A stretch of DNA of 64,000 nucleotides from Apostichopus japonicus (GCF_037975245.1 NC_092575.1:9332001-9396000); one strand, 5' to 3'. Positions 12,953 to 24,779 are shown, counted from the first letter of the stretch. A program made the numbers and translations. The notes: generated by a model not told the origin, from the sequence alone.

Positions 12953-13164
12953 TATTAGAATATGACTTTTGTTGACTTCTGCAACCATTTGGCTTACCAC
13001 AAACAATGGGAAATTGCATTACGTTTAGAGAGATAGATTTTAAGGTTCACTGGAGATGCAGTGTTTTACAAGCTGTCGTATCACATTAAGAAACACATGC
13101 ATTCATACAAACAAAAGGACTTTATTGCACATACTACTCGCCTGCCCAATGCAATTAAACAAAC

Positions 13165-13257
13165 CTTTGCTAGGGAATCAATTCTCCTGAGCATCCTCTT
13201 CATCTGAACTTCCTCCTCTTCTGTCAAGGTCAACAATATTGGGTGTAACTTGCCTTT
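13165..13257 (-). CDS. PRODH: PRODH exon 7
   Basis: This exon encodes 31 residues in phase 0/0. The acceptor is TTGTATTTTACAG, and the donor GTTTG at 13160-13164 is weak but matches the protein boundary. It includes LTEEEEVQMKRMLRRID, aligned with human FTEEEELQMTRMLQRMD. In PRODH this is a helix-rich connection between the regulatory-looking insert and the catalytic barrel. The last residue, Lys, joins the RATEKN start of exon 8 without a frame break. Confidence 0.96.
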
Positions 13258-13835
13258 CTGTAAAATACAAGAAACAACATATGAACCTATGAAGAATCAA
13301 AGTTGTAAAGGGGTCAACGATTATTTTAAAACATGGAAAATGCAGAGTAAGAATATCCCATCTATGTGTAAGATTGATCTATAAGGTGATAGGGGTTTAA
13401 GACAAATGAAATATCTTTGAGCTCAATTGCCTGTATAATGTTTGCTTTTCCTACAGTATGATTCACTTATCTACTATTAAACAACACTACTTACCGGAAA
13501 TGAGCACTAAGTGACAAGGCAATTTACATTTTGTTTTCACAACAGCTTACAAAACTCTGCACAGCAACGTCTCGTTTTGTGATGCGTTTTCAAACAGCTA
13601 TTATACAAAACTTACAAATACAGCACATTAATTCCATCTCAACACCATAATGCACATTTTAATTACTTCCTATCCAACTTCATCTAAAATACCTGATTCT
13701 CTATTAGATCTTTCCATATGGCAACTGTACTGTCTATTAAGGAAAGTACCAAAGAACTCAATCTAGTAATGGGTTAAACTTTCCCTTTAGGTCCTATGAA
13801 TACAATGTAATGGCTCAAACATACACATTTCTCAC

Positions 13836-14108
13836 CTCCAACCTTGGGACCTTGAAGAGCTTAGAGAGCTTGAGGTTTGGTTGCATGAGTCTGTCCCAAT
13901 CAAGGAGATCTATTGAGCCTGATTGGTTGTTATCCATCCATGTAAACCACTCTCCAGTCTCATCTCTAGATGTTATACCCATTTCATAAAGTTGCCTCTG
14001 AAACTCATCTCTAGACAACCTTTGTTCTATCAGATCTGAAGATTGTTTCCATCCAACCATTTTGATGAAAATATTTCTTGTCTGAGTGAGGACTTCAGAA
14101 AGGTTGAG
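13836..14108 (-). CDS. PRODH: PRODH exon 6, with EF-hand-like loop
   Basis: This 91-codon exon, phase 0/0, has acceptor TTTATAG before 14108 and donor GAG/GTGAGA. It opens with LNLSEVLTQTRNIF, matching human LQFSEVLAKWRCFF. Near its C-terminal half comes WFTWMDNNQSGSIDLLDW. The 12-residue stretch DNNQSGSIDLLD fits an EF-hand calcium loop: acidic or polar ligands at positions 1, 3, 5, 7, 9 and 12, Gly at 6 and Ile at 8. The equivalent human segment (ETLGVSGTMDLLDW) has lost several ligands. This is the insert that animal PRODH carries ahead of the barrel core. Calcium binding is inference. Confidence 0.96.
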
Positions 14109-14139
14109 CTATAAATGTCAAATAAAATGTTAATTTGAT

Positions 14140-14440
14140 ATCTTAGGAAGTTCCAATACACTCAATGCAAGACGTGTTTACAATACTTTCAGACTTCAAC
14201 CTCTGTTGTCCTCATATAATCTATGACCTCCACTAATTGTGACAGCATTCTTGTACTCACTATGAGGAATTTACATATCATGCATAAAATGCAACCAAGA
14301 TGCACTTTCTGAGTTAGCATGATTACCAGGTTTTCAGACTTTGACCACTGTGGACCTCAAATGACATTTGACCTTCACCAATTTCAAAAGGGTTCCTGTA
14401 CTCACCATGGGGCATCAACACACCAAGACTGAACTTTTAC
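14140..14440 (+). repeat. GACCTTTGAC-type dispersed repeat
   Basis: Two units in tandem contain TTTACAA..TTTCAGACTT..ACCTCTGTTG and CAGACTTTGACCACTGTGGACCTC, then a CATTTGACCTTCACC segment and GGGTTCCTGTACTCACCATGG. It lies inside PRODH intron 5. Confidence 0.65.
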
Positions 14441-15050
14441 CAAGATGTGCTGCTTCAGTTATCATGTTTACAAGTTTTGGTGTCACATACATACACATGG
14501 AACCCCACCCAGCACAATCAATCAGTATAATCAAAAGTTATTAAAGTTGTCCAGTATTGATGCTAATTACAGACTATTCTTTACCAATATTAATGACTTT
14601 AAAATGAATCATGAGTTTTTTCAAACATACTGGCTGGTTTGGATATTTACTTCGCTCCTTACTTACCTGTCTCCCCACAACTATAGCACTCTCATTCTAC
14701 CATGTCTGTAATGAACTGATTACCTTTGATCACTGTGCGCCCTCTATAGCCGTCCCCTCCAGTCAATGCCTTTCCTTCTCACTACCTCCTAGACTTAGTT
14801 AAACGCTAAGACTGTAAGGAGCTCCAAACTCCTGTAAAATTTTTTAACCATAAGGTTCAAAATATGACACTAGGTTCAAAACACGATTCACTAAATAGTT
14901 TAAAAAATTACTTTCGGTTCAAAACATTGACCTCATCAGTATAATATAACTGGTTGTTCGAGGCGTAGTCGATAATGACCGTTCTTTCTTTCATATCAAC
15001 CAGAATTCATAGGGAGATATAAGTCAAAGTCTAAGCGCCAGCTCCTCCTT

Positions 15051-15248
15051 TTGGCTGCTTCCCATCTAATGTGGTTGTCTTTGAAGGATAATGCATGGAG
15101 ACAGTACCTGCTACTTGCTGAAGCCAGTGTGATGAAGAGCAGAGATCTCTTTCTAAGTGTGGCCAAAGAAGCAGAGGACATTAATAAGGTGACTTTTTTA
15201 GAGCTCGTAGCACTGCTAATAAACCCCATAATGGCACTAACTGCCTGA
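15051..15248 (+). pseudogene. Possible gag-like fragment inside the DIRS-like element
   Basis: A 65-codon ORF with the helical-looking stretch SLKDNAWRQYLLLAEASV. It runs opposite to the other coding remnants of the element, so it may be an inverted fragment or a chance ORF. I do not recognise it with confidence. Confidence 0.2.
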
Positions 15249-15596
15249 CTCTTAGTCTCCCATTGGCCATTCCCCTGATCACTGTGCTATGTACCTATTG
15301 GTACCCAGACTGGAACTATCCCTAAATCCCTCATGTATTGCTGCAATTGCCAATCTGTACTTCTTAATTGTGGCTGCCTGTTTTTCTTCCTCAAAAAGCT
15401 TTTGTAGGAAATTACATACTTCTGTCACAGAAATCTTTGCTAGCAGTATTTGTCTGATATGGCACTACTCCCCAAATTTCCGTAGTCGGGAATAGTTAGT
15501 CGCCATTGTGGATCCCCTCCTCGCGTTCGCTGCCATGGAGGCAACCGCCTCTGAAAAGCCCTTCTGTGTGATGGAAGACTGACAACTTCTAGGTAA

Positions 15597-15830
15597 CTAA
15601 TTTGAGTCAATGATATATCGGTGCATAAGGGTCCCTCTCCTCTGTGATAGGGGATGAGGGATATCTGGAAGTATCACTGGGATGCCCATCATGTATGGAC
15701 AGCAGGGCCAGAATGGAGCTACTAGTGTTACTCTCCTCTTGGACTGTCTGACCTCCTGTATGACCTGACTGACTATACAAGGAGACTTAACTCTCAAGGC
15801 TGCACATTCTTGATGGTACCAAGTCCCCAT
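15597..15830 (-). pseudogene. DIRS/Ngaro-type pol fragment (RNase H to recombinase linker)
   Basis: The frame includes RRVTLVAPFWPCCPYM followed by ILPDIPHPLSQ. It resembles the conserved stretch after the RNase H domain in DIRS-like elements, where a V(T)LVAP.WP..PW block is followed by LP...DLLSQ (from memory of the family). The WP is kept, but the second aromatic block is degenerate. It lies downstream of the gag-like ORF in the same orientation, as expected for gag then pol, with most of the reverse transcriptase missing between them. Confidence 0.45.
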
Positions 15831-16096
15831 CTACATGAGTCCCTGCCGAGGCTGCTTCTTTCTGCGACCGAGTCTGGGATGCTCACCGACCATCTCTCTC
15901 TTCCTCCATACCTGTTGCACTGGATTTCTTTCTCAGCCTTGCCCTTGCCTTTTGTTATGTTTGGACCTGACCTCCCTGGGACCGCAGGAGAAACTCTTTC
16001 TCTCTTTCCCTCTTTCCTTCTCTCCCTCTGCTCTCATCTCACTACTCTCATCTCACTATACCTATACGTCCTCTTCTTCTCTCAACTTCCCTGTCT

Positions 16097-16333
16097 CTAG
16101 GGAGGTGGGGGGGGGCCATTCGGATTAGGTAGCTGATCCAGCTTTCCTTCAAGCTTACTTATCTGCCCCAGTAACGAACTTTTGCCACTGATTAGGCGAA
16201 AACTGCATACACACCAGACAAGGATCCCTTCTGGAACATGCCAGCATTTCGGACATAACTCGTGGTCATCCCACATTCTACCGGGATGGAGTAGTGAACA
16301 ACTGATACACTTGACTTGACTACCAGAAGACAT
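16097..16333 (-). pseudogene. Gag-like Cys/His N-terminal ORF of the DIRS-like element
   Basis: A 78-codon ORF beginning MSSGSQVKCISC and continuing LLHPGRMWDDHELCPKC, a likely zinc-binding CxxC..H..CxxC arrangement. It ends in a Pro run read from a C-rich tract. Short zinc-ribbon proteins with HPGR..D.HE.CPKC motifs are, to my recollection, seen at the start of DIRS-like gag genes. No continuation into a full gag was found. Confidence 0.4.
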
Positions 16334-17491
16334 ATTTGAACCTCAAATTAAAGCAAATAACAATTGTACATAACATCTAACAATTGCAACGGGAGAAATA
16401 GGGGAAGGAATGTAGGTAAGCTAACAAACAAGTCTAACAATACAAGAAGAGTCCTTGATTTGGCTTAAGCTAAAAGCCTGGGCTTACAAGAGTTGTAACA
16501 ACCCAGCCTAAAAATACAACCAATAGTATACGGAATGCCAGTGAGCAAGAGAAAATAACGGAAACAATGCAATAACAAAGAACAATAACATGCAATGCAT
16601 GGGTGTGAAAACTAGCATTAGCAATTCGCGGAACTGCTACCTGTACCTAGAATATAAAATTTTGAAACATGGCGGAAAACGCTTCCCAAAACAGTCTCAG
16701 AAGCCCCAAAACATTACTTATTGTGCCAGGTACGAAGATTAATAGTACTTATTACTACTTCCAGCATATACCAAACAAAGATCCTAGGAAACCGTACTGA
16801 TCGAATTAAGTAGATCATAAATCCACACAAAACACAAACCATGTAGACACTTTCGGTAGTAGAATGAGAAAGGCATTGACTGGAGGGGACATAGAGGGCG
16901 CACAGTGATCAAAGGTAACCAGTTCATTCTAGAAATGGTAAAATGAGAGTGCTAAGGCTGTGGGGAGACAGGTAAGTGAGGAGTGAAGTAAATCCTGAGG
17001 TAGTGAGAGAAAGATGGAAGTCCCTAATTAGCACAGATTTATTGAGCATAATTGCATTGTCTTATCACAGAATTATGAAATCAGTTGGTTGCTTCATATT
17101 TTTCAGGTTTCACTTTTCTTCTTTCTGGCCCTTTCAGTTCGGTGTAACATCTATGCCAATCAGGACACTGAAGCTCTTTCATTTGAGCTTCGACTAGCTA
17201 AAGCTAAAACGAAGAGACATGGCAAAGAAAGTTGCCATACAGATGCCTTTCACAAAGGCCATGTAGCTCAAACATACTGTGTCAACATGTTTAAAGCATA
17301 TTCAATATTGATGTTGACAAGAACTTCTAAAACACCATGCTACTAGCATGGACACTTAAAGACTTAGTTTAATCAGGTCCATGATCACATCATCCAAAAA
17401 ACCAATAAAAAAACCTCACATCAAAATACTCTTCTTAAATAGTGTATTCTGAGGCACTTTGCTTTCCTGTAAATATGCAATGAAATCCTAC

Positions 17492-17556
17492 CAAGAGCTG
17501 AGGTCGACCGAGGGCAGTTAGCTTTATAGCAGCAAATCCATCTGTTGAGGTTGATC
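17492..17556 (-). CDS. PRODH: PRODH exon 5 (first barrel strand)
   Basis: A 65-nt exon. Its acceptor is TTTTTTCCTTGAAG and its donor is TTG/GTAGGA. With the G left from exon 4 it makes 22 codons ending in phase 0. DGFAAIKLTALGRPQLL aligns with human DGFIAIKLTALGRPQFL. The Lys in AIKLTALG matches the flavin-site Lys of the PutA SIKLSALH motif (family knowledge), so this exon starts the FAD-binding barrel. Confidence 0.96.
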
Positions 17557-18420
17557 CTTCAAGGAAAAAAGAAAAAAATATATTATAAACTAAAATTTGA
17601 CAAAATAAACAATTCAAACAGAGACCTGCTAAACTTTCAAATAACATATCATTTTCTTGAATTTCTCTTCAGAGATCGATGGGTGAAGTGTAGCCGCAAT
17701 GTGCACAGAGTGAATTCAATTCATATCATTCACCATTACTGACTGTTAAAGAACAAACTCAGATACTCAGTTAAATCTAATTTTATGAATTAAGTTATCC
17801 TATCCTTGAAATCACTGTGAAGGTCATTAGACACTTTGTTAAGGTTATGTGTTGTTGTTTAACACTTTCAAGCTAGAAATTAATATTATTTAGAATTGGT
17901 TGGAAATGTTTACCATTTTTTATTGAAAATTGTATAAGTCAGTCTACAAATGACCCAGACAGTTCAAATAATGTGAGTGTTCCTGTCTACTGTATTGTTG
18001 GTGATCAAGTTAGACAAATTATGATTGATTGCTACTGGTTAAATAGAGTCAATAAAAACCTGCGCATTAAATGATGAATAATTCTAGTTGTTTCACTGAT
18101 TGTCTAGTCTGTATGTCTACAAAGTGGAAACAAATTTCATCATTAATTTTAATTAAGATAGGGTAAATGCCAACAACTGACCACACTGTTAAGTCCTCAC
18201 TGGGGGTGCTGATACAATACAGCAGAAACTTAAAACCAAACTTCTGTCTCTAGTCACATAATACTTTCCATTTTATATATTGATATTTTAGCAAGGCACC
18301 ACATGCCATAACAACAGCCAGAAAGTCAACATGCTTTGTGAATCCTTACAACAGTTTCTGTATTAAGTTTTATATTAAAATATAACACTGCATATTATTA
18401 GTGATCCAGAATGTATTTAC

Positions 18421-18564
18421 CTGCTACATCAATGCAATTAAGCAATACATCCAAATTTTCATCACATTTGCCTTCATCATGGTAAAAGTAAGTCCTGGCA
18501 CTGGCTACATCTTCTCTTCGATCAGCAAACTGTGGATAAGCTTGAAACTGTTTATGCCTGTCAG
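18421..18564 (-). CDS. PRODH: PRODH exon 4
   Basis: This 144-nt exon lies between acceptor CAATACTTTGTTGCAG and donor GCAG/GTAAATAC. With the G from exon 3 it encodes ADRHKQFQAYPQFADRREDV, then ASARTYFYHDEGKCDENLDV and LLNCIDVA. The human match is DKQYQAHRAFGDRRNG followed by ISARTYFYANEAKCD, so the identity is clear. An open frame extends upstream past the acceptor, but that part does not match PRODH and is taken as intron. Confidence 0.96.
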
Positions 18565-18859
18565 CTGCAACAAAGTATTGAAAGCCAGTTTTGCATGTAA
18601 ACATTTCAGTTGGTGTAACCAGATGGATGGCTCTCACTAAAGCATCAAGTCTTCTCATCTGTGATGATATTTTAAATCCTGGACTTCATTACTGTTTGTA
18701 TACAGACGACTGTCTCAAGTGCAAAGGATTTTGCCTACAACTGAGAGTTGACTAACGTTTAGGATATCATGTATAGCAAACAAATTAGTATCATAACCAA
18801 CCAAGGCAATGTAAGGAGTTGAAGTATATCAGTACTATAATGTGATCAATCTATTCACC

Positions 18860-18960
18860 AAATTTGAGGTCGATCGAGCCTTGAATTTCACGGACCTCAT
18901 GACCTTTGACATGTTGTTAATGCAACATAAACAGATTGTATTTTGTTAATTTTATTTTCA
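18860..18960 (+). repeat. Fragment of a FAATTTGAGGTCG..GACCTTTGAC repeat
   Basis: A short stretch, CACCAAATTTGAGGTCGATC, followed by CACGGACCTCATGACCTTTG. It resembles the middle of the dispersed repeat family found throughout the window. Confidence 0.45.
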
Positions 18961-19291
18961 GCCATTTTGTGAAACATAATGTTTTGCCTTTTTTTGGCAC
19001 CATTTTTGTCTTTACAAAGTCACATATCAAGAACTAAATCAGTATGATCCTACTGTATGTATGTATTATTGACAAATCATTCATAGTGTTAAGATATTGT
19101 TTTGCCTCAAAGAATTGAAATACATGTACAGCTAATTTGATGCTTTAGAGATGGAGAAATTATGAAAATACACTGTGTTTTAGTCTTACACTGTTACTCT
19201 GGTAACAAATCAAACTTTTCTTCTTTTTCTTTTTGAATACTGAGGACAAGCAGAGTAAAGATGAACTTTCACAGAAAGTATGTGTACTCAC

Positions 19292-19326
19292 CACCATTTT
19301 TTTCTTCCCCAAGAGAAGTGCACGAT
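19292..19326 (-). CDS. PRODH: PRODH exon 3 (35-nt micro-exon)
   Basis: A 35-nt exon between acceptor GTTGATATCAACAG-like sequence ending at 19327 and donor GTG/GTGAGT (donor bases 19286-19291). It links the CA left by exon 2 and the G passed to exon 4. It reads (Q)SCTSLGEEKNG, aligned with human ESCTSAAERDGSG. Without it the frame breaks between exons 2 and 4. It is too short for ORF-based gene finding and was found only by following the phase and the protein match. Confidence 0.93.
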
Positions 19327-19649
19327 CTGTTGATATAAAGCATAAGATGTTACTTCGGACTTAAAATGTAATTGGGATAGTACTCTACACAAAACCATAT
19401 TCATCACAGTAAAGAGCAGACTTGTGGTAGGCTACATGATACCATACATAACTGCATCTTTCTGTACTCATACTTAAAATATCGAAGATAAAGTACTCAC
19501 ACTCATAGCTTCATACTCATACTCAGGACTTATATATTCATGCCAATACTCTGAAACTTTGCTATTACAGCAATTCATCAGTAATAGCTAAACTTTTGAT
19601 CTCCACACACTATGTATGAATTAAGTTCATTGAACTTGACTTTTGCAGT

Positions 19650-20050
19650 TGTTTACACAGTTTCCAGGCTTTAACCTCTGTTGACCTTTGACAATCACTG
19701 AAAGTGACAGAGTTCTTTGTACTCACTAAGGTGGATCCACATACTGTATCATGAAGGTCATCCACACTTTACTTTTGTAGTTTTACCATATTTACGTTTT
19801 CAGTATCCAACACTGCTACCCTCACTCATCACCAAAAACAAAAGGGTTCTTGTACTCACAAAGGTGGATCTACATATTGCATATGAAGTTGACCTTAAAT
19901 TACCTATGAGCTCCATGAGAAACTATACACTTTTTCAACACACCAAGATGACCCTATATACTACATATGAAGTTCATTCAAGGTTTAATTAATGTTTTTA
20001 ATTTGGCAGATTTTTTACCTCTGGAGACCAGTGATGACTATAAACTCTAT
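19650..20050 (+). repeat. GACCTTTGAC-type dispersed repeat cluster
   Basis: Three degenerate units: TTGACCTTTGACAATCACTG with TACTCACTAAGGTGGATCCA, then CAAAAGGGTTCTTGTACTCA with AAGGTGGATCTACATA, then TACATATGAAGTTCATTC. All are in PRODH intron 2. Confidence 0.65.
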
Positions 20051-20740
20051 AACAAACAAAAAGGTGCTTTTAATAACTACCACACAACCAAGTATGAAAG
20101 TAATCAATCATATACTTTATGAGTTACCATGTGCAGGCTAGAAGCATCATATATATTTACCCACTAATACACCATTGCAAAGATTCCCTAAGAAATCAAA
20201 TAACATATTTTGGCCTAAAATCATTTTCCACAAATGTAGACTACAAACTAAAATTGATTTAACTTTTCTATATATTATAAATTTCATAATTAGAAATTCC
20301 ACATGTTCCTGTTTCTATAAAGTTACACCTGCAAAAATACTTTTTATGCTACAACTTGAATACTCTTGCATAGAGTAAATACCAAATGTTTTATCTTGAC
20401 TTGACTTACTTTTGTGCCTCATTGTAAACTTTTTACAATAACAGATGCCAACACACTGTGAGAGATGGACATGGGCAATAGAAGGTGATTTCATATGTTA
20501 CGATTCCTTTTGCAAACTACGAAAACTTGCTAAGATAGATAAGTACATTTAGTCTGTGCTATGATTGTCAGGGGTATCTGTTGTCTACTACAGCAGCTTA
20601 ACCCTCTGATGCATAGTTAGATGAAGAAAAGGTCAAATTATCAATTATATACATGAAACTTTGAGCTTATTGGTTTTGAAAATCCCTGTAACTGTCTCAG
20701 GATCATGTACTGAACATTGTTTACATTTGAATGTACTTAC

Positions 20741-20949
20741 TGCATCTCTGCATCCACTGCCTCACTATGGGGTAAATCCTCCTCAACACTGTAATCCAGT
20801 ATTGCCCCAACTCCAAACATGTTGATCCTATTTACAATGGGCTGGATAGAAGGTTGATCTTCCCCTGCTACAAAATGCCCGTAGAAACTGGCTTTTAATA
20901 CAGCTTCAAATAACTTCTGGCCAAGAATTTTCCTAGACCATGTTAGTAC
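20741..20949 (-). CDS. PRODH: PRODH exon 2
   Basis: A 209-nt exon between acceptor TTTTTCCTTTTAAG and donor CA/GTAAGT. It encodes 69 codons plus CA. VLTWSRKILGQKLFEAVLKA and SFYGHFVAGEDQPSIQP align with human LLYVSRKLLGQRLFNKLMKM and TFYGHFVAGEDQESIQP. FGVGAILDYSVEEDL follows, matching human FGVSAILDYGVEEDL. This is the N-terminal helical domain conserved in mitochondrial PRODH. Intron 1, upstream, is 9.8 kb. Confidence 0.97.
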
Positions 20950-22680
20950 CTTAAAAGGAAAAAGTGATCATAGGAAAATGTTTTAACAGATTAAGTCTTG
21001 TTTAAATAAGAAAAGATGAATGTAAGACCTACTGTAGGCCTACTGTTTAGTTTATTTTAGTAAATTCCCTTGGGTTAGGAAGCCAACAGAAGCCCATTTG
21101 AAACCCTGTCCATGTGATGATTGTGGATGAACACCGGCTTATACCAAGCCTTCTTTCTTCGATGAGGGATCGGAGAGTCATGAGGCAGGTGTGTAATTGT
21201 CACACCTATGCCTGCTCCAGAGACTGCAATTTTAATTTCAAATTTCTCAAATACTTAGGAGGTGAAGGCACACAATTCCTCATCATTGCAATGCAACTAT
21301 GGTGAACAAAACTGTTTGGGAACCATCGAAAGAACAGAACCAAACTGGCAAACCAGAAAAAAGAAATACAGTGAGGCAGCAATTTGGAATGGGTCAAGCT
21401 AATCTGGTTCATTCACTCTACATCATATGATTGCAGAGGTTACAGCTAGACTTTAGCAGGTCCAGTGGTTTTTTGAGGAGGTATAGGCAGAACCTATTTA
21501 TTAAAAAGAAAACCATTTTTCTGACAATTCTTTTTTTTTGGACAAATATTTATATTTATATTTATAATTAATTTGTGAAAACCAAAATATTCAATCATCA
21601 AAATCCCATAGTATAGTCTTTAAAGCTTGAATATTCTCTGACAATCCATGGAGGCATACTACTGGTGATCATCTTGTCCTATGTTAACTACAGAGTGCCC
21701 TCTATAACAGCTACTGTACCTTGTGACAGTTTGCAGAGAAGGCAGAAAAAATGGCAGCATCTTGCAACTATCACCATCAAGAGCTCTATATGACAATAGT
21801 TGATGGCCATTCCTCCCATGTGAGTACTTAATTTACAAAAGAGAATGATGTTTAATAAGCAAGGAGACAATTTAATGGCAACAGCAGAAACACCAGTCTC
21901 TTTATAATTAGCTATATGGCACATCTTAGAAGAAGAAATGTGAAAAATGGAATTAGCTGCCAACAGAGCAGCTTGATTGATACCTTTTCACAGCAAAAGA
22001 GAAATCATTTGTCAAATGGTCAAATTAGGGTCGAACACCACAAAGATGCTGCTACAACCTATCAAGCACCAGACAAGGAAGTCATTTTAATTATTAATCA
22101 TTTGAACCACACCTAAGGGTGTTGGTGATAAACCTGTCTCCATATCTGACACACTCCAAATGAAGTGTACAGTTACACAATATATTTCAGAAAAGAAATA
22201 GTTTTGGCTAATCAGAAGTCTCATCAGAAATACAGACAAGATGGGGGCAAAATACACTACAATTTTGGAACTGAACTTAATTACATTACTGTACAAAATC
22301 TTGTCGTAAACATTTCATGGACAGAGAGATGTCAAATTGCAGACTATGGCAAACCCGAATGAACTTTTCAGTGCCTTCTATCACAATTCAGGATGATATT
22401 TTATGTGGGTATGAAAGGGACTCCTGATAGATGTCCTATGATACATGTCCTTGTAAGATGTAACTAATTGCACTCTTAAAGTCTTAAGATTGTGATTATT
22501 CTCTAGTTTAATCTTTCAAAAGTGCAACTGAATTTGCTGTTACAAACCTTTGACCTCTACCAAACTTGTGGGAACTATTGCTATTTAGAACTGTTATTTT
22601 TCAAAGACTTCTTCCTTGTCAATTGGAGCAAAGTGTTTGATTCCTTTTTCTTTCTTTCTTCTAGAAAACTAGCTGCATTG

Positions 22681-23073
22681 CAGTGGCGGAGCTAGGGGTA
22701 CTGGTCAGGGGGTGCGAGAATTGTCTGTAGTGGCGCTTTCGACACTATCTAAGCGGAGCGCCACCACAGGTTAGCGCCGAGCGTACAGAATTTTTTAGAG
22801 AAAAGGTACTCCCTAGATCGCCGGAAACGACCCTTTCCGGGCCTTGCCAATTTGCAGATAAACGAAGAATAAATAGCCGTTAGAGCATTTTGTCAGAAAA
22901 TTACACCAAAAAAATGTGTGACAAATGTCAATAGGTAAATGAGAGCGCAGTAAAAATGTCAATAATTGCGAGTAAGTAAAAAGTGGTAAAAAGCTGAAAA
23001 GGGCGCCAGCAGTCCATTTGAGTCCATCAGGGGGGGCATCCGCCCCCCTGACTGTATGGACGCTCCGCCACTG
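22681..23073. mobile_element. hAT-type MITE (CAGTGGCGGAGC ends)
   Basis: This 393-bp element starts CAGTGGCGGAGC and ends GCTCCGCCACTG. It is flanked by the perfect 8-bp direct repeat CTGCATTG (22673-22680, 23074-23081). Eight-bp duplications with CAG.G ends identify the hAT superfamily. There is no transposase, so it is non-autonomous. Confidence 0.93.
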
Positions 23074-23746
23074 CTGCATTGTATACAGTATATATATACC
23101 CATGTGATTTTAGCAACATGTGAGAAATATTCAATTGCTCAGTTGATAAATCTTTTGATATTGATTCTTGCAAACTGTTTGATTGGTTATTATGAAGTAA
23201 TTGAGTACATGAATTTCATTTCATTGCAAGAATCTTACAAAATGTAGTAAGATTGATAAAATTGTCAATCCAATGGACATAAAATGTTGCAAAACATAAA
23301 TTTCAAGTTTATGGTGGAATTTGTAGTCCTTGCTCAGTGCATTATTATAATTAGACTTGTTGCAAATAATCTTTCTCTTGTATTACTCTCATCTTGTTTT
23401 ATTTAGCTTCCAAAATCCCAGTAGGGTGTGTACTCAATACTTTCTGTCTCTCACATGGATCTTTCATATTAATAAAAGATAACCAAAAAGTGTGTCCAAA
23501 AAATTAATGAACTTAGTATACTGTGCCATGTACATTATGTCAGTACATGATGCTGTGACTGTGATTGATTCAGGAGCAAATATAACTGCACATTTTATTT
23601 TTTAGCTCAATCAAATTGTCTACTTTGTCCCTTTGCAAATGCTGTTGTTGCTGATCACTAATAACAATGTTTCTAAGCTCTGTATTAATTCAGATATCCA
23701 ACTGAAGGACGTTTCTTTGTGTGCATGCTACTGTCAATGTATCTAT

Positions 23747-24100
23747 CAAGAGCGTAGGAACCGGGGGGGGGGCTGGGGGCTCCAGCCCCCAGTAAAAAAT
23801 ATGGGGCGGCGGAAGTATCATTCCGCCCCACGCTTCGCAAGTTAGAAAACCCCTTTTTCATTTCTCAATAAATGATAAAAATCTCATTTGGAGCACCAAA
23901 TTGCATCTAAGGCCAGTTGAAAATGCAAAATTATTTACAAAATCGAGTGGGTGTTGAAGTGTGTTATATTACACCAAATTGCATCTGAGGCCACCTGGAA
24001 ATGCAAAAAATTTCCAAAGGGGGGCACCCCCTCCCCTTAGACCCCCAGGCCAGCCACCAGTCTTCAGCCCCCCACTCAAAAGTACGTTCCTACGCCACTG
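23747..24100. mobile_element. hAT-type MITE (GCGTAGGAAC ends)
   Basis: A 354-bp element with left end CAAGAGCGTAGGAAC and right end GTTCCTACGCCACTG. Flanks GTATCTAT and GTTTCTGT match at 6 of 8 bases, a worn target duplication. The subterminal G/C-rich inverted block (GGGGGCTGGGGGCTCCAGCC) and internal sequence match the element at 33834-34130, so they are one family. Confidence 0.87.
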
Positions 24101-24779
24101 GTTTCTGTTATACAGTATATTACACACTGTACTTTACTGATACAGCACCTGTTGATGAAGGAAACCATAGGTTTGCAGAAGGGGAGACAATCTGAGACAA
24201 TCTGCTGACAAACAGGAATTTTGCATGTAAGGGATTGGCTTTTGACCAAGAGAGCATTTACAGTCACTCTCTGCCTTTTCCAATGCAGAAAGTACAGAAA
24301 TGGCATACTTAATGTTAGTGGAGTAAAGGGCGAATATAAGCTCTTTATAACCCTGTGCATCAAATCAATGTTAGCATTGACTTTGTGCCTGCTTCAGATT
24401 CTCCGCTGTTGATGAACTTAGTGATTTTACAGTGACCCGTAGAACACACCAGAAGTAAATCATATTGAACCATCACTGTTTAACATTTTATATCCATAAT
24501 CACTTGTCCTGCGATTCAAAAGGAAAATGCAACTACAGAAAATTGGGCATTTCTGGTGTTTTAGTTAACTTTACCTTTTAGTAAACATAACACATTATGT
24601 TTACAGTACATACTAAAGTTTATGAATGTTGCAGCTTGTCTATGACCATCCTTTTTCAACATTGAGAAGACCCAGCAATTGTAATGCTACATTAATGATC
24701 AATGAAGAGATACACTTTAATAAGACTGAGAACCACTGTATTCCACAACTTAGTGAGTTTCAGACACATTTGATAAGAG

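Larger units (their letters stand above)
1144..13164 (-). other. PRODH: PRODH intron 7 (12 kb), a transposon nest
   Basis: This intron lies between exon 7 and exon 8. It contains a dispersed repeat with a perfect palindrome (3050-3470), copies of the GACCTTTGAC repeat, a 4-kb DNA transposon (4135-8127), a two-unit tandem duplication (8845-9200) and a hAT-like element (11873-12952). I recognise nothing in 1144-2540, 9200-10310 and 10920-11870 beyond AT-rich DNA with scattered AGGCCTA motifs. Confidence 0.8.
14640..17007 (-). mobile_element. DIRS-like retroelement remnant with ~150-bp inverted ends
   Basis: The sequences at 14640-14795 and 16860-17007 are inverted copies of each other (about 85% by eye). 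Shared landmarks are TTACCTGTCTCCCCACA, GATCACTGTGCGCCCTCTAT and CCCCTCCAGTCAATGCCTTT. Inverted terminal repeats with no tandem LTRs fit DIRS-type elements. On the minus strand a Cys/His gag-like start (16097-16333) precedes a pol-like tail (15597-15830). At about 2.4 kb it is far shorter than a complete DIRS element, so it is internally deleted. It sits in PRODH intron 5. Confidence 0.55.

Noticed and set aside
13815-14060. Stand-alone EF-hand protein
   Set aside because: The exon has canonical splice sites, in-phase neighbours and clear PRODH similarity. The EF-hand loop is part of PRODH.
15810-16128. Overlapping plus-strand ORFs rich in Leu, Ser and Pro
   Set aside because: They lie antisense to the gag-like and pol-like remnants in a C/T-rich stretch, with no family signal.
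18565-18658. Upstream extension of PRODH exon 4 beginning MRRLDALVRAIHL
   Set aside because: It does not match PRODH and lies before the acceptor that keeps the frame with exon 3, so it is treated as intron.
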